Position numbers and translations under genes: made by a program. A DNA stretch of 64,000 bases from Leeuwenhoekiella sp. MAR_2009_132 (lineage in GTDB: Bacteria; Bacteroidota; Bacteroidia; Flavobacteriales; Flavobacteriaceae). How positions within the stretch are numbered: the first letter of the stretch is position 1; every line of letters begins with the position of its first letter. Positions 18,739 to 27,457 of this stretch are shown one piece after another. Under the pieces are notes generated by a model. That model saw only the letters and a program-made list of their open reading frames with translations. It had not been told where the DNA came from and made no database searches. The DNA lies in the NCBI RefSeq assembly GCF_000687915.1, contig NZ_JHZY01000004.1:561001-625000 (forward strand). The letters run 5' to 3'.

Positions 18739-19086
18739 ATGTTTTTAATATTTTTAGTTTTAATCGTAATTGTAGCATTTTTACTTATTGTTGTTATAAT
18801 GGTACAAAACCCAAAAGGTGGTGGTTTATCTTCTTCTTTTGGAGGAGGCGGAACACAACAAATAGGTGGTGTTAAAAAAACCGGTGACTTTTTAGATAAA
18901 AGTACCTGGGGACTTGCTACTATTTTACTTGTACTTATTTTAATCTCTAACGTTACAATTTTTGGCGGAGGTAATTCTTCTGAGTCAAAAGTAATACAGG
19001 GAGAAGATGTTGAGAATATAATGCCTGTGCCAGATGCTACCACTCCTGCAACAGCAGCACCCGCAGAAGATACAGAATCAAACTAA
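18739..19086 (+). CDS. secG: Preprotein translocase subunit SecG
   Basis: SecG is a small membrane subunit of SecYEG that assists SecA-driven export. The 115-residue product has two membrane helices (about 2-22 and 54-73) separated by the family loop NPKGGGLSSSFGGGG. A C-terminal tail rich in Ala, Thr, Pro and acidic residues follows. Length is typical of Bacteroidota SecG, longer than the Escherichia coli form. It ends the miaB run; a terminator follows 27 bases after the stop. Confidence 0.95.
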   Translation: MFLIFLVLIVIVAFLLIVVIMVQNPKGGGLSSSFGGGGTQQIGGVKKTGDFLDKSTWGLATILLVLILISNVTIFGGGNSSESKVIQGEDVENIMPVPDATTPATAAPAEDTESN

Positions 19087-19113
19087 ATGACATTTTAGTC
19101 ATATATAAAATAT

Positions 19114-19142
19114 AAAGACCGCATTTATGCGGTCTTTTTTTT
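19114..19142 (+). terminator. Rho-independent terminator after secG
   Basis: Inverted repeat AAAGACCGCA / TGCGGTCTTT with a 4-base loop followed by a long T run. It separates the secG run from groES. Confidence 0.85.
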
Positions 19143-19145
19143 GTC

Positions 19146-19182
19146 TTTTTGTCAGCCAAAGTCTGGTGGCATAATTTCTGCC
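19146..19182 (+). promoter_or_regulatory. groESL promoter region with a -24/-12-like site
   Basis: TGGCATAATTTCTGCC (19167-19182) fits the sigma-54 consensus TGGCAYR-N4-TTGCW with the exact GG-to-GC spacing and one mismatch in the -12 TT. An overlapping alternative is a primary-sigma promoter: TTTTTG at 19146-19151, 20 bases, then TAATTTCTG, an imperfect -7 box. No CIRCE (HrcA) inverted repeat is visible. groES starts about 50 bases downstream. Confidence 0.4.
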
Positions 19183-19232
19183 TTACAGGCTACATCATTA
19201 CGAACTTTATTAACTAAAAAATTTATATTAAA

Positions 19233-19508
19233 ATGGGAGTAAACATTAAACCACTTTCAGACCGTGTTTTAGTAGAGCCTACAGCCGCTGAAACAAAAAC
19301 AGCATCTGGACTTTATATTCCGGATACAGCTAAAGAAAAACCACAACAAGGTAAAGTTATAGCGGTAGGAAATGGAAAAAAAGATCACGATATGACCGTT
19401 AAGGTAGGTGATACTGTTCTTTACGGTAAATATTCTGGTACCGAATTAAAATTAGATGGTACAGATTACTTAATAATGCGTGAAGATGATATTCTTGCGG
19501 TTATCTAA
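19233..19508 (+). CDS. groES: Co-chaperonin GroES
   Basis: The 91-residue heptameric lid of the GroEL folding chamber. It begins [13 protein letters not shown], has the mobile loop region [16 protein letters not shown], and ends with [13 protein letters not shown], all typical of Cpn10. It is followed 72 bases later by groEL and preceded by a terminator, so groESL has its own promoter. Confidence 0.98.
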   Translation: MGVNIKPLSDRVLVEPTAAETKTASGLYIPDTAKEKPQQGKVIAVGNGKKDHDMTVKVGDTVLYGKYSGTELKLDGTDYLIMREDDILAVI

Positions 19509-19580
19509 TAACCTGATTTTCTTCTATTAAATAACAATTATATTTTTTCGCAGTCGCGAAAATTTTAAATAAAATTTACA

Positions 19581-21218
19581 ATGGCAAAAGAGATAACATT
19601 TGACATCTCAGCAAGAGATGGTATTAAACGCGGTGTTGACGCACTAGCAAACGCAGTAAAAGTAACATTAGGCCCTAAAGGTCGTAACGTAATCATTAGT
19701 AAATCTTTTGGTGCTCCTCAAGTGACTAAAGATGGGGTTACGGTAGCCAAAGAAATTGAGCTTAAAGATCCTTTAGAAAATATGGGAGCTCAGATGGTTA
19801 AAGAAGTTGCTTCTAAAACTAACGATCTAGCTGGTGACGGTACTACAACTGCAACAGTACTTGCTCAGGCAATTGTACAGGAAGGTCTTAAAAACGTTGC
19901 TGCGGGTGCAAACCCAATGGACTTAAAGCGCGGGATAGACAAAGCTGTTGAGGCTATCACAAAAGATCTTGCTTCTCAAACTAAAGAAGTAGGTAACTCT
20001 TCAGAAAAGATAAAGCAGATCGCAGCTATTTCTGCAAATAACGACGATGTAATAGGTGAACTAATTGCTGAAGCTTTTAGTAAAGTAGGTAAAGAAGGTG
20101 TAATTACTGTTGAGGAAGCAAAAGGTACAGAGACGTATGTTGATGTAGTTGAAGGTATGCAGTTTGACCGTGGTTATTTATCACCATATTTTGTTACAGA
20201 TAGTGAAAAAATGCAAACTGAATTAGAGAATCCTTATATCTTATTATTTGATAAAAAGATCTCTTCTATGAAAGATTTATTACCAGTACTTGAGCCGGTA
20301 GCGCAGTCTGGTAAGCCATTATTAATTATTGCAGAAGATGTAGACGGTGAAGCACTTGCTACTTTAGTTGTAAATAAATTAAGAGGAGCACTTAAAATTG
20401 CTGCTGTTAAAGCTCCAGGTTTTGGTGATCGTCGTAAAGCTATGTTAGAAGACATTGCGATCTTAACAGGTGGTACTGTTATTAGCGAAGAGCGTGGTTT
20501 CACGTTAGAAAATGCTACTATAGATATGCTGGGCACTGCCGAGAACGTGACTATAGATAAAGACAACACGACAATCGTAAATGGTTCTGGTGATAAAGAC
20601 GGCATTAAAGGTCGTATAAACCAAATCAAAGCTCAGATCGAATCTACAACTAGCGACTATGATAAAGAAAAACTACAGGAACGTTTGGCTAAATTAGCCG
20701 GCGGTGTTGCTGTGCTTTATGTAGGAGCTGCTTCTGAAGTAGAAATGAAAGAGAAAAAAGACCGTGTAGATGACGCTCTTCACGCTACACGTGCTGCTGT
20801 AGAAGAAGGTATTGTTGCTGGTGGTGGTGTTGCTCTTGTACGTGCAAAACGCGCTTTAGAAAATCTTGAAGCTATTAATGCAGATGAAGCTACAGGTATT
20901 AAAATTGTAGCAAAAGCAATTGAAGCCCCTTTACGTACTATCGTTGCAAACGCAGGTGGTGAAGGTTCTGTAGTTATCGCTAAAGTAATAGAAGGCGAAG
21001 AAGATTATGGTTATGATGCTAAAACAGATACCTATGTAAATATGCTTTCTGCTGGTATTATAGACCCTAAAAAAGTAACACGTGTGGCTCTTGAAAATGC
21101 TGCATCTGTTTCTGGTATGATCTTAACTACTGAGTGCGCATTAACTGATATCCCAGAAGAAAATGCCGGTGGTGGAATGCCAGGTGGTATGGGTGGCGGT
21201 ATGCCGGGAATGATGTAA
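19581..21218 (+). CDS. groEL: Chaperonin GroEL
   Basis: The 545-residue ATP-dependent chaperonin subunit. Visible family motifs include [19 protein letters not shown], the ATP-binding stretch [32 protein letters not shown] and the flexible Gly/Met-rich C-terminus ([16 protein letters not shown]). It is full length, second gene of groESL, and is closed by a strong terminator shared with the convergent lipoprotein gene. Confidence 0.99.
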   Translation: MAKEITFDISARDGIKRGVDALANAVKVTLGPKGRNVIISKSFGAPQVTKDGVTVAKEIELKDPLENMGAQMVKEVASKTNDLAGDGTTTATVLAQAIVQEGLKNVAAGANPMDLKRGIDKAVEAITKDLASQTKEVGNSSEKIKQIAAISANNDDVIGELIAEAFSKVGKEGVITVEEAKGTETYVDVVEGMQFDRGYLSPYFVTDSEKMQTELENPYILLFDKKISSMKDLLPVLEPVAQSGKPLLIIAEDVDGEALATLVVNKLRGALKIAAVKAPGFGDRRKAMLEDIAILTGGTVISEERGFTLENATIDMLGTAENVTIDKDNTTIVNGSGDKDGIKGRINQIKAQIESTTSDYDKEKLQERLAKLAGGVAVLYVGAASEVEMKEKKDRVDDALHATRAAVEEGIVAGGGVALVRAKRALENLEAINADEATGIKIVAKAIEAPLRTIVANAGGEGSVVIAKVIEGEEDYGYDAKTDTYVNMLSAGIIDPKKVTRVALENAASVSGMILTTECALTDIPEENAGGGMPGGMGGGMPGMM

Positions 21219-21240
21219 ACATCAATTTTTAAATATTAAA

Positions 21241-21275
21241 AAAGCCCTTCAGTGAATTCTGAAGGGCTTTTTCTT
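21241..21275. terminator. Bidirectional terminator between groEL and the DUF3347 gene
   Basis: Perfect 12-bp stem AAAGCCCTTCAG / CTGAAGGGCTTT with a 6-base loop and T/A runs on both flanks, so it can stop transcription from both convergent genes. Confidence 0.85.
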
Positions 21276-21295
21276 TATATAAATGTATTTAAAAA

Positions 21296-21835
21296 TTAAT
21301 TTATTTCTTCACTTACTGTTCCGCAATTTAACATCACATCACCAAAATAAGGGTTGTAAACTTTCTTCTCATTAGAAATCCAGTATGCACCTTTACCATC
21401 AAAGGCCATTGGGCAATATTGATAGTAGAGTGTGCCGCCAGAAATATTTTCTTCTACAAAGGTTTTTACTCCAGAAGTTAACTTTTCAAAATGCGCACGC
21501 TGTTTATTAATATCTTTGGTATTTGCTATTGCCTGAGCTTCTTCTCTTAAATCTGCCTCTACTTCTACAGCCTCCATACTTGATATCATTTCTTCTGCTG
21601 CATTTTGGGCGGCTTCAGAATCTGTATTCACAAGAGCAGTCTTCAACTTATTATAGTTATCATATACACTTGTTACCTCATCGTTTTTAAATTTAGCATC
21701 TCGTTTTGCTCCGTTATAAACTAGTTTACCTGTGCTCGATTCACTACCGGAAACGGTTACTGTTTCCTGATTTTTTTTGCTTTCGCCGCAGGCTAAAATC
21801 AAAAAGGAACTCAGTACTAAAAATAATTTCTTCAT
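21296..21835 (-). CDS. DUF3347 domain lipoprotein
   Basis: The 179-residue product is a lipoprotein (lipobox ILAC, Cys16) with a helical body (VYDNYNKLKTALVNTDSEAA...). The C-terminal signature YYQYCPMAFDGKGAYWISNE then NPYFGDVMLNCG is typical of DUF3347. In other proteins this domain accompanies copper/silver efflux adaptors, and the Cys-Pro-Met and Asn-Cys residues could bind a soft metal; that is inference. It faces groEL across a terminator. No metal pump is next to it. Confidence 0.8.
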   Translation of the reverse strand: MKKLFLVLSSFLILACGESKKNQETVTVSGSESSTGKLVYNGAKRDAKFKNDEVTSVYDNYNKLKTALVNTDSEAAQNAAEEMISSMEAVEVEADLREEAQAIANTKDINKQRAHFEKLTSGVKTFVEENISGGTLYYQYCPMAFDGKGAYWISNEKKVYNPYFGDVMLNCGTVSEEIN

Positions 21836-21872
21836 ATTGTAAATTACTATTTAACCCAAATATACAAATAGA

Positions 21873-22307
21873 CTAGTTGCTGCGCAGCTTTTGATAATAA
21901 AAAGCAGGTAATAATATTAAAAGTAACATAGGCTGAATTAAAAATCTTCTTACATAAAACAAGGGGAGTTCAAACGATACTTGGTATTGGGCAATTAAGA
22001 AATAGAAAGTTATAATTAGCAACCCAAATAAAACACCATAGATTAGAATGAGTATCTTAAGTAGTTCGTTTTCTCGAAAAAGTAACTTTAATATACAAAT
22101 AGAAATTATAGAATTAATCCAAAAGCGAATGCTGATAGAAAAAAGCATCTTAAAAATATCTAACTGAGGTAATGATCCTGAATTCAAGTAATCCTTTTCA
22201 AAAAATAACAGTAAAGGATCATAAAACAAGTGTTGCTGAAAATAACGCATAGCCACAAGTATTAAAAAAAGAAACACTACCACCAGAACAAGAACTATTT
22301 TTTTCAA
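21873..22307 (-). CDS. Exosortase F system-associated membrane protein
   Basis: The 144-residue protein has about four hydrophobic segments (about 1-20, 48-70, 78-106 and 120-137) and a conserved early stretch RYFQQHLFYDPLLLFF. It overlaps the exosortase XrtF gene by 4 bases (ATGA) and fits the small partner protein that accompanies XrtF in Flavobacteriia. Its role is unknown; it may help the exosortase handle substrates in the membrane. Confidence 0.8.
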   Translation of the reverse strand: MKKIVLVLVVVFLFLILVAMRYFQQHLFYDPLLLFFEKDYLNSGSLPQLDIFKMLFSISIRFWINSIISICILKLLFRENELLKILILIYGVLFGLLIITFYFLIAQYQVSFELPLFYVRRFLIQPMLLLILLPAFYYQKLRSN

Positions 22308-22846
22308 GAGGATATTTTTTTAAATCGCTTTATCCAAAATAGCCAAAGTAAAACTACGGTACCATAAATAATTGCTGGAAATACTACATCATGAAGTATC
22401 CTACTGTATTCAGGGATTTTATATAAGCCTATACTTATAATAACAATCCGCAGCACATTAATACCATAGATAAGCAGACTACCTAGAATAAAAAATACCG
22501 TAGTTTTTTTAAATCCCTGATAAAAAGAAAACACAAAAGCGGTAAACAGAATTATTACGCTCACCCCATTACACCCCTCTACCACACGTACTACAAAATA
22601 ATCTTCTACAAAAAGCTTCATAGATGCTTCCTCAGAATGCGGCTCTATAAAACTTGAGTAGTCAGTTATATTAATAAGCCAATTACTTTGCACTGCTACC
22701 TGATGGGTTACATAATCAGGATAATGCGCTATAGAAAACTCTTGTTTTAAGTAAATTGCATAGCCAACACTAAGCACCACATACACTCCTAAAAATGTAA
22801 GGATAAATAGAAGTACCGACTTATATTTGCGAATTAAATCTAACAA
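22304..22846 (-). CDS. xrtF: Exosortase family protein XrtF
   Basis: Exosortases are membrane-embedded transpeptidase-like enzymes that cut proteins carrying short C-terminal sorting tails. The 180-residue product has several membrane helices. The three expected catalytic residues are all visible: Cys92 in VVEGCNGVSV, Arg133 in GINVLRIV and His152 in ILHDVVFP. Its length fits the short XrtF group of Flavobacteriia. It is cotranscribed with its small partner. No protein in this window shows an evident exosortase sorting tail, so the substrates lie elsewhere. Confidence 0.9.
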   Translation of the reverse strand: MLDLIRKYKSVLLFILTFLGVYVVLSVGYAIYLKQEFSIAHYPDYVTHQVAVQSNWLINITDYSSFIEPHSEEASMKLFVEDYFVVRVVEGCNGVSVIILFTAFVFSFYQGFKKTTVFFILGSLLIYGINVLRIVIISIGLYKIPEYSRILHDVVFPAIIYGTVVLLWLFWIKRFKKISS

Positions 22847-22885
22847 TCTGATAACGGTTATTGACCGGTCTAAAATACAAGAAAA

Positions 22886-23347
22886 ATGACTTTTGAAACT
22901 CTAAAACCTCAAGTATCGCAAATATTAGATAGCGCAAGCTTATCTGTTGAACAACGACTGCAAGAAGTATGCGACCTTCTCAAAGAAACTATAGCTCATT
23001 ATGACTGGGTAGGATTCTACTTCAAGAATGGTGATAAAGACGAACTCAAATTAAGTTCATACGCGGGAGCACATACAGATCACACCATTATTCCTTTTGG
23101 AAAAGGCATTTGCGGACAGGTAGCCGTTTCTAATCAAAATTTTGTGGTGCCTGATGTAAATGCACAGGACAATTATATCGCTTGTAGCATTACCGTAAAA
23201 GCAGAAATTGTTGTTCCATTATTTGTAAACGGAAAAAATATAGGTCAGATAGATATTGACTCTAACACTCCAGATCCTTTTACTGATGCAGACGAACGGT
23301 TTTTAGAATGGGTAAATGTGCAAGTCGCTAATATATTAGAAGCTTAA
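22886..23347 (+). CDS. GAF domain protein, free methionine-(R)-sulfoxide reductase-like
   Basis: The 153-residue single GAF domain resembles fRMsr (YebR/MsrC), which reduces free methionine-R-sulfoxide. Matching segments are PFGKGICGQVAVSNQNFVVPDVNAQ, of which the core is GKGICG, and NYIACSITVKAEIVVPL, then GQIDIDSNTPDPFTDADE. Of the three family Cys, those equivalent to Cys94 and Cys118 (Cys76 and Cys100, 24 apart) are present. The third, ten residues before Cys76, is His66. The catalytic Cys and one resolving Cys therefore remain, so activity is possible. It is divergent from xrtF, only 39 bases away. Confidence 0.8.
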   Translation: MTFETLKPQVSQILDSASLSVEQRLQEVCDLLKETIAHYDWVGFYFKNGDKDELKLSSYAGAHTDHTIIPFGKGICGQVAVSNQNFVVPDVNAQDNYIACSITVKAEIVVPLFVNGKNIGQIDIDSNTPDPFTDADERFLEWVNVQVANILEA

Positions 23348-23363
23348 GTTTAAAAGAATTTAT

Positions 23364-23408
23364 AAAAAAGAGCCTGCTTTATCAAATGATAAAGCAGGCT
23401 CTTTTTTT
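23364..23408. terminator. Bidirectional terminator between the GAF gene and the ABC permease gene
   Basis: Long perfect inverted repeat around AGAGCCTGCTTTATC / GATAAAGCAGGCTCT with A and T runs on both sides and a loop of a few bases. Confidence 0.9.
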
Positions 23409-23425
23409 TGTATTTGTACTCCTAC

Positions 23426-24679
23426 TTACATACCAGTACGTATCGCTTCAACAGGATCTAATCGTGAAGCCATTAATGCAGGAACAATACCGGCAATAAG
23501 GCCAATTATAACAGAACTAAACAAACCCGCAAAGATATTTCCTGCGGAAAGAATAAACTCAAAGTCACCGGTAAATTGCGATGCTATAATTGTAATAATC
23601 CAAACTAAACCAAGACCTATGAGTCCACCTATAGTTGCTAAAATTATAGACTCAAATAAAAATTGAAGCAGTATAAACCTGTTCTTTGCACCCAGTGCTT
23701 TTTGAATACCTATAAGATTTGTGCGCTCTTTAACACTCACAAACATAATATTTGCGATTCCAAAACCACCTACAAGCAGAGAGAATAAGCCTATAAAACC
23801 ACCTATAGTCGACATGGTACCGGTTATATTATCTATAAGATCTGTGAACCCTGACAATTGATTGATGAAAAAATTATTTACATCGTCTGGCTTTAAACCA
23901 CGCAGCTGTCTTAGCCGTTGCGCAAGTACTGCATTAAACTCAGGTATATCTACACCAGAAGCCGGCTTAATAACTATAGAAGGAAAAGCAGATTTATTAT
24001 TGCTCCCATAGATACGCCGCACCACATTTACCGGTAAGATTGCAGAACCATCTTTTGAAGGACCAAAGAGGCTGGTTCCTTCTTTCTCAAGAACACCTAT
24101 GACTGTAAAGCGTTGTCCATAAAGACGCACTTCTTTACCTATAGGATTTAAGTTACCAAACAATCCATCAGCAATCTCATCTCCTAAAACAATTACTGGC
24201 GAACCGCTATTAGACTCAGATTCATTAAAAAACCGTCCCTCTTTTAATTTAAGAGATTCAATATTATAATAACCTTCGGTAACAGGTGCAATGCCAACTC
24301 CTGTAACCAGCTTATCACCATATTTAATAGATTCTGCCCGAACATTTAAGCTGTATGAAACAGCATCAACATCAGGCACATTTCGTTTAATATATTGATA
24401 CTCCTCATAGCTTACATCAGGAAACTGCTCCCGTTTCCACTGGGGAATTTCCGAAGGCCCAAAAGAAAAACGCATTAAGATAATAGTACTGTTATCTAAT
24501 GAAGACAAACTGCCTTTGATCTCCTGTTTTAATGAATCTACCGCAGCTAAAACCCCGATGATTGAAAATATTCCTATGGTTACACCCAGTAGTGATAGCA
24601 GCGTACGCAACTTATTATTACGCAGTGCATTAATCGCAAATGCGAGACTTTCTTTTAATACCCTAAGATAAATGAGCAT
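23426..24679 (-). CDS. MacB-type ABC transporter permease
   Basis: The 417-residue protein has the MacB/FtsX layout. There is an N-terminal membrane helix after NALRNNKLRTLLSLLGVTIG (~25-45), a periplasmic MacB_PCD domain (~50-280), and three C-terminal helices containing VKERTNLIGIQKALGAKNRF and end motif MASRLDPVEAIRTGM. Such permeases act as mechanotransmission machines rather than classical channels. The cognate ATPase and adaptor are not adjacent: the gene is alone between a terminator and the divergent purH. Substrate unknown. Confidence 0.92.
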   Translation of the reverse strand: MLIYLRVLKESLAFAINALRNNKLRTLLSLLGVTIGIFSIIGVLAAVDSLKQEIKGSLSSLDNSTIILMRFSFGPSEIPQWKREQFPDVSYEEYQYIKRNVPDVDAVSYSLNVRAESIKYGDKLVTGVGIAPVTEGYYNIESLKLKEGRFFNESESNSGSPVIVLGDEIADGLFGNLNPIGKEVRLYGQRFTVIGVLEKEGTSLFGPSKDGSAILPVNVVRRIYGSNNKSAFPSIVIKPASGVDIPEFNAVLAQRLRQLRGLKPDDVNNFFINQLSGFTDLIDNITGTMSTIGGFIGLFSLLVGGFGIANIMFVSVKERTNLIGIQKALGAKNRFILLQFLFESIILATIGGLIGLGLVWIITIIASQFTGDFEFILSAGNIFAGLFSSVIIGLIAGIVPALMASRLDPVEAIRTGM

Positions 24680-24787
24680 AGATGTGTGTTAACATGAACG
24701 ACCATAGGACGTATAATTGTCTTGAACGTTACAAATTTAAGCTAAGAAAATACAACAATTATCAACTCCTCTTAAGGGTTTAATTCA

Positions 24788-24795
24788 TACTTTTG
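24788..24795 (+). promoter_or_regulatory. Candidate -7 box for purH
   Basis: TACTTTTG matches TAnnTTTG 22 bases upstream of the purH ATG. A clear -33 TTTG is not seen at 19-21 bases. No PurR-like or riboswitch structure is evident in this 138-base gap. Confidence 0.5.
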
Positions 24796-24817
24796 CAGCC
24801 AAATAAAAAAATTCTTC

Positions 24818-26344
24818 ATGAGTACTGCCATAAAAGCTAAAGCCGCACTAATTTCAGTTTTTAGTAAAGAAGGTCTTGAACCACTTATAAAAAAGTTTAA
24901 TGAATTAGGTATCACCCTTTATTCTACGGGAGGTACCGAAAAATTTATTCAGGATCTAGGTGTTCCGGTAGTACCTGTAGAAGAGGTTACTTCGTACCCT
25001 TCAATTCTAGGTGGAAGAGTTAAAACATTACACCCTAAAATTTTTGGGGGTATACTTAACCGTCAGGACCACGAAGGTGATATTTCTGAAATGGCAGAAT
25101 ATAACATTCCGCAATTAGATATTGTAATTGTTGACTTGTACCCATTTGAAAAAACAGTTGCCTCAGGAGCTTCAGAACAAGATATTGTTGAGAAAATTGA
25201 TATAGGTGGTATTTCATTAATACGCGCTGCTGCTAAGAATTTTAAAGACACGTTATGCGTTTCTTCTGTAGATGATTACAAGGAAGTACTTGAACTGGTA
25301 AGTGCAAATGAAGGCACTACTACACTGACAGACCGCAAACGTTTTGCCGCAAAAGCCTTTAATGTTTCCTCACACTACGATACTGCAATATTTAACTACT
25401 TTAATGAAGAAGAAGTAGTTTACAAAGCAAGCTATACCGAAGGAAAAACATTACGATATGGTGAAAATCCGCATCAAAAAGGAACATTCTTTGGCGATTT
25501 TAATGCAATGTTTGATCAACTTCACGGAAAAGAACTTTCTTATAACAACCTGTTAGATGTTGACGCTGCTGTAAATTTAATGGCAGAATTTAAAGATGAG
25601 AATCCCACGTTTGCTATTTTGAAACACAATAACGCGTGTGGTTTAGCTCAACGAGAAACAATTCACCAGGCATATGTTGATGCTTTAGCGGGAGATCCTG
25701 TTTCAGCCTTTGGTGGAATTTTAATATCAAATACAGAAATCGACAAAGCAACAGCAGAAGAGATTCATTCTTTATTTTGTGAGGTTGTAATTGCTCCCGG
25801 TTTTTCTGAAGAAGCTTTTGAAATTTTAAAAGGAAAGAAAAATAGAGTTCTTTTAGTTCAGAAACCTGTAGCGTTACCTAACGATCAGGTAAGAAGTTGT
25901 TTAAATGGTATTTTAGTTCAGGATAAGGATGCTATCACAGACAGCCTTTCTGATCTTTCTACAGCCACAGACAATAAACCTACAGATCAAGAGTTAAGTG
26001 ATCTAATATTTGCTTCAAAAATCTGTAAGCACACAAAATCAAATACTATTGTATTTGCAAAAGGAAACCAGCTTTACGCAAGTGGTACTGGCCAAACTTC
26101 TCGTGTAGATGCATTACGCCAGGCAATAGATAAAGCGGTTGCTTTTGGTTTTGATTTAAAAGGAGCGGTAATGGCAAGTGATGCATTTTTCCCGTTTCCT
26201 GACTGTGTTGAAATAGCAGATAAAGCGGGTATCACAGCGGTTATTCAACCCGGCGGATCTATAAAAGATCAGTTGAGCATAGATTATTGCAATGCTAATA
26301 ATATTGCTATGGTAATGACCGGAACAAGACATTTTAAACACTAA
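24818..26344 (+). CDS. purH: Bifunctional AICAR formyltransferase / IMP cyclohydrolase
   Basis: PurH does the last two steps of IMP synthesis: formylation of AICAR and ring closure. The 508-residue product has an N-terminal MGS-like cyclohydrolase domain (ALISVFSKEGLEPLIKKF, LYSTGGTEKFIQDL, LGGRVKTLHPKIFGGIL) and a C-terminal transformylase domain. That domain includes LRYGENPHQKGTFF, FAILKHNNACGLA and the end motif ASDAFFPFPDCVEIADKAG. It is full length. It lies 69 bases before mreB on the same strand, a neighbourhood common in Bacteroidota. Confidence 0.97.
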   Translation: MSTAIKAKAALISVFSKEGLEPLIKKFNELGITLYSTGGTEKFIQDLGVPVVPVEEVTSYPSILGGRVKTLHPKIFGGILNRQDHEGDISEMAEYNIPQLDIVIVDLYPFEKTVASGASEQDIVEKIDIGGISLIRAAAKNFKDTLCVSSVDDYKEVLELVSANEGTTTLTDRKRFAAKAFNVSSHYDTAIFNYFNEEEVVYKASYTEGKTLRYGENPHQKGTFFGDFNAMFDQLHGKELSYNNLLDVDAAVNLMAEFKDENPTFAILKHNNACGLAQRETIHQAYVDALAGDPVSAFGGILISNTEIDKATAEEIHSLFCEVVIAPGFSEEAFEILKGKKNRVLLVQKPVALPNDQVRSCLNGILVQDKDAITDSLSDLSTATDNKPTDQELSDLIFASKICKHTKSNTIVFAKGNQLYASGTGQTSRVDALRQAIDKAVAFGFDLKGAVMASDAFFPFPDCVEIADKAGITAVIQPGGSIKDQLSIDYCNANNIAMVMTGTRHFKH

Positions 26345-26413
26345 TTAAGACGAAATTTTTCAGTACATTTAAGACTAACCTGATTATCATATTTCACTCT
26401 CACTTTACATCCT

Positions 26414-27442
26414 ATGGGCTTTTTTGATTTTCTAACTGAAGAGATAGCGATTGACCTCGGTACCGCAAACACTCTTATAATACATAACGACAAGGTTGTT
26501 GTAGACAGCCCTTCTATTGTTGCCAGAGATCGCGTTACTAATAAAATTATCGCTGCCGGAAAAGAAGCTGCAATGATGCAGGGTAAAACACACGAAAACA
26601 TTAAAACAATACGTCCTCTTAAAGATGGTGTAATTGCAGATTTTGATGCTAGTGAGCAAATGATAAGCATGTTTATTAAAGAAATTCCTGCGCTTAAGAA
26701 AAGGCTTTTTGCTCCTGCATTGCGTATGGTAGTTTGTATCCCTTCAGGAATCACAGAGGTTGAAATGCGTGCTGTAAAAGAAAGTTGTGAGCGTGTTAAC
26801 GGTAAAGAGGTATTTCTTATACACGAGCCTATGGCAGCCGCTATAGGTATAGGTGTAGACATCATGCAACCTAAAGGTAACATGATTGTTGATATAGGTG
26901 GTGGTACTACAGAAATTGCAGTAATTGCTTTAGGAGGTATTGTTTGTGATAAATCTGTAAAAATTGCAGGTGACGTATTTACAAATGATATCATATACTA
27001 TATGCGCACCCAACATAACCTCTATGTAGGAGAACGTAGTGCAGAAAAAATAAAGATTCAAATAGGTGCAGCGACCGAAGATTTAGAAGTTCCACCAGAA
27101 GATATGAGTGTACAGGGTCGCGACCTCCTTACAGGTAAACCTAAACAGGTTTCTATATCCTACAGAGAGATTGCTAAAGCATTAGACAAATCTATATTAC
27201 GCATAGAGGATGCCGTAATGGAAACGCTTTCGCAAACGCCCCCAGAACTTGCTGCAGATATTTACAATACTGGTATCTATTTAGCAGGTGGTGGTAGTAT
27301 GTTGCGCGGGTTAGACAAACGTTTATCTCAAAAAACAGACTTACCGGTTTATATTGCTGAAGATCCTTTACGTGCCGTTGTGCGCGGTACAGGTATTACG
27401 CTAAAAAACCTGGCTAAGTTCAAGAGTATTTTTGTAAAATAA
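26414..27442 (+). CDS. mreB: Rod shape-determining protein MreB
   Basis: MreB is the actin-like filament protein that positions the wall-elongation machine. The 342-residue product begins MGFFDFLTEEIAIDLGTANT, with an amphipathic N-terminus and the phosphate-1 loop. It then has VCIPSGITEVEMRAVKE, the adenosine and phosphate-2 region MIVDIGGGTTEIAVIA, and YLAGGGSMLRGLDKRL near the end. It is the first gene of a tightly packed elongasome operon that runs to rodA, so the cells are expected to be rods. Confidence 0.98.
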   Translation: MGFFDFLTEEIAIDLGTANTLIIHNDKVVVDSPSIVARDRVTNKIIAAGKEAAMMQGKTHENIKTIRPLKDGVIADFDASEQMISMFIKEIPALKKRLFAPALRMVVCIPSGITEVEMRAVKESCERVNGKEVFLIHEPMAAAIGIGVDIMQPKGNMIVDIGGGTTEIAVIALGGIVCDKSVKIAGDVFTNDIIYYMRTQHNLYVGERSAEKIKIQIGAATEDLEVPPEDMSVQGRDLLTGKPKQVSISYREIAKALDKSILRIEDAVMETLSQTPPELAADIYNTGIYLAGGGSMLRGLDKRLSQKTDLPVYIAEDPLRAVVRGTGITLKNLAKFKSIFVK

Positions 27443-27457
27443 TTAGGGTATTGATTC

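Noticed and set aside
19114..19232. CIRCE/HrcA operator before groES
   Set aside because: No TTAGCACTC-N9-GAGTGCTAA-like repeat is present; the only inverted repeat is the secG terminator.
20234..20629. 131-residue minus-strand frame
   Set aside because: Lies entirely inside groEL on the other strand, with no family resemblance.
22304..22846. XrtF as an ordinary four-helix hypothetical protein
   Set aside because: The spaced Cys92, Arg133 and His152 and the coupled partner gene fit exosortase well.
26341..26994. 217-residue open frame on the minus strand opposite mreB
   Set aside because: It is antisense to the 5' part of mreB, whose protein is a full match to its family; the shadow protein has no recognisable domain and a low-complexity Ile/Ser/Thr composition.
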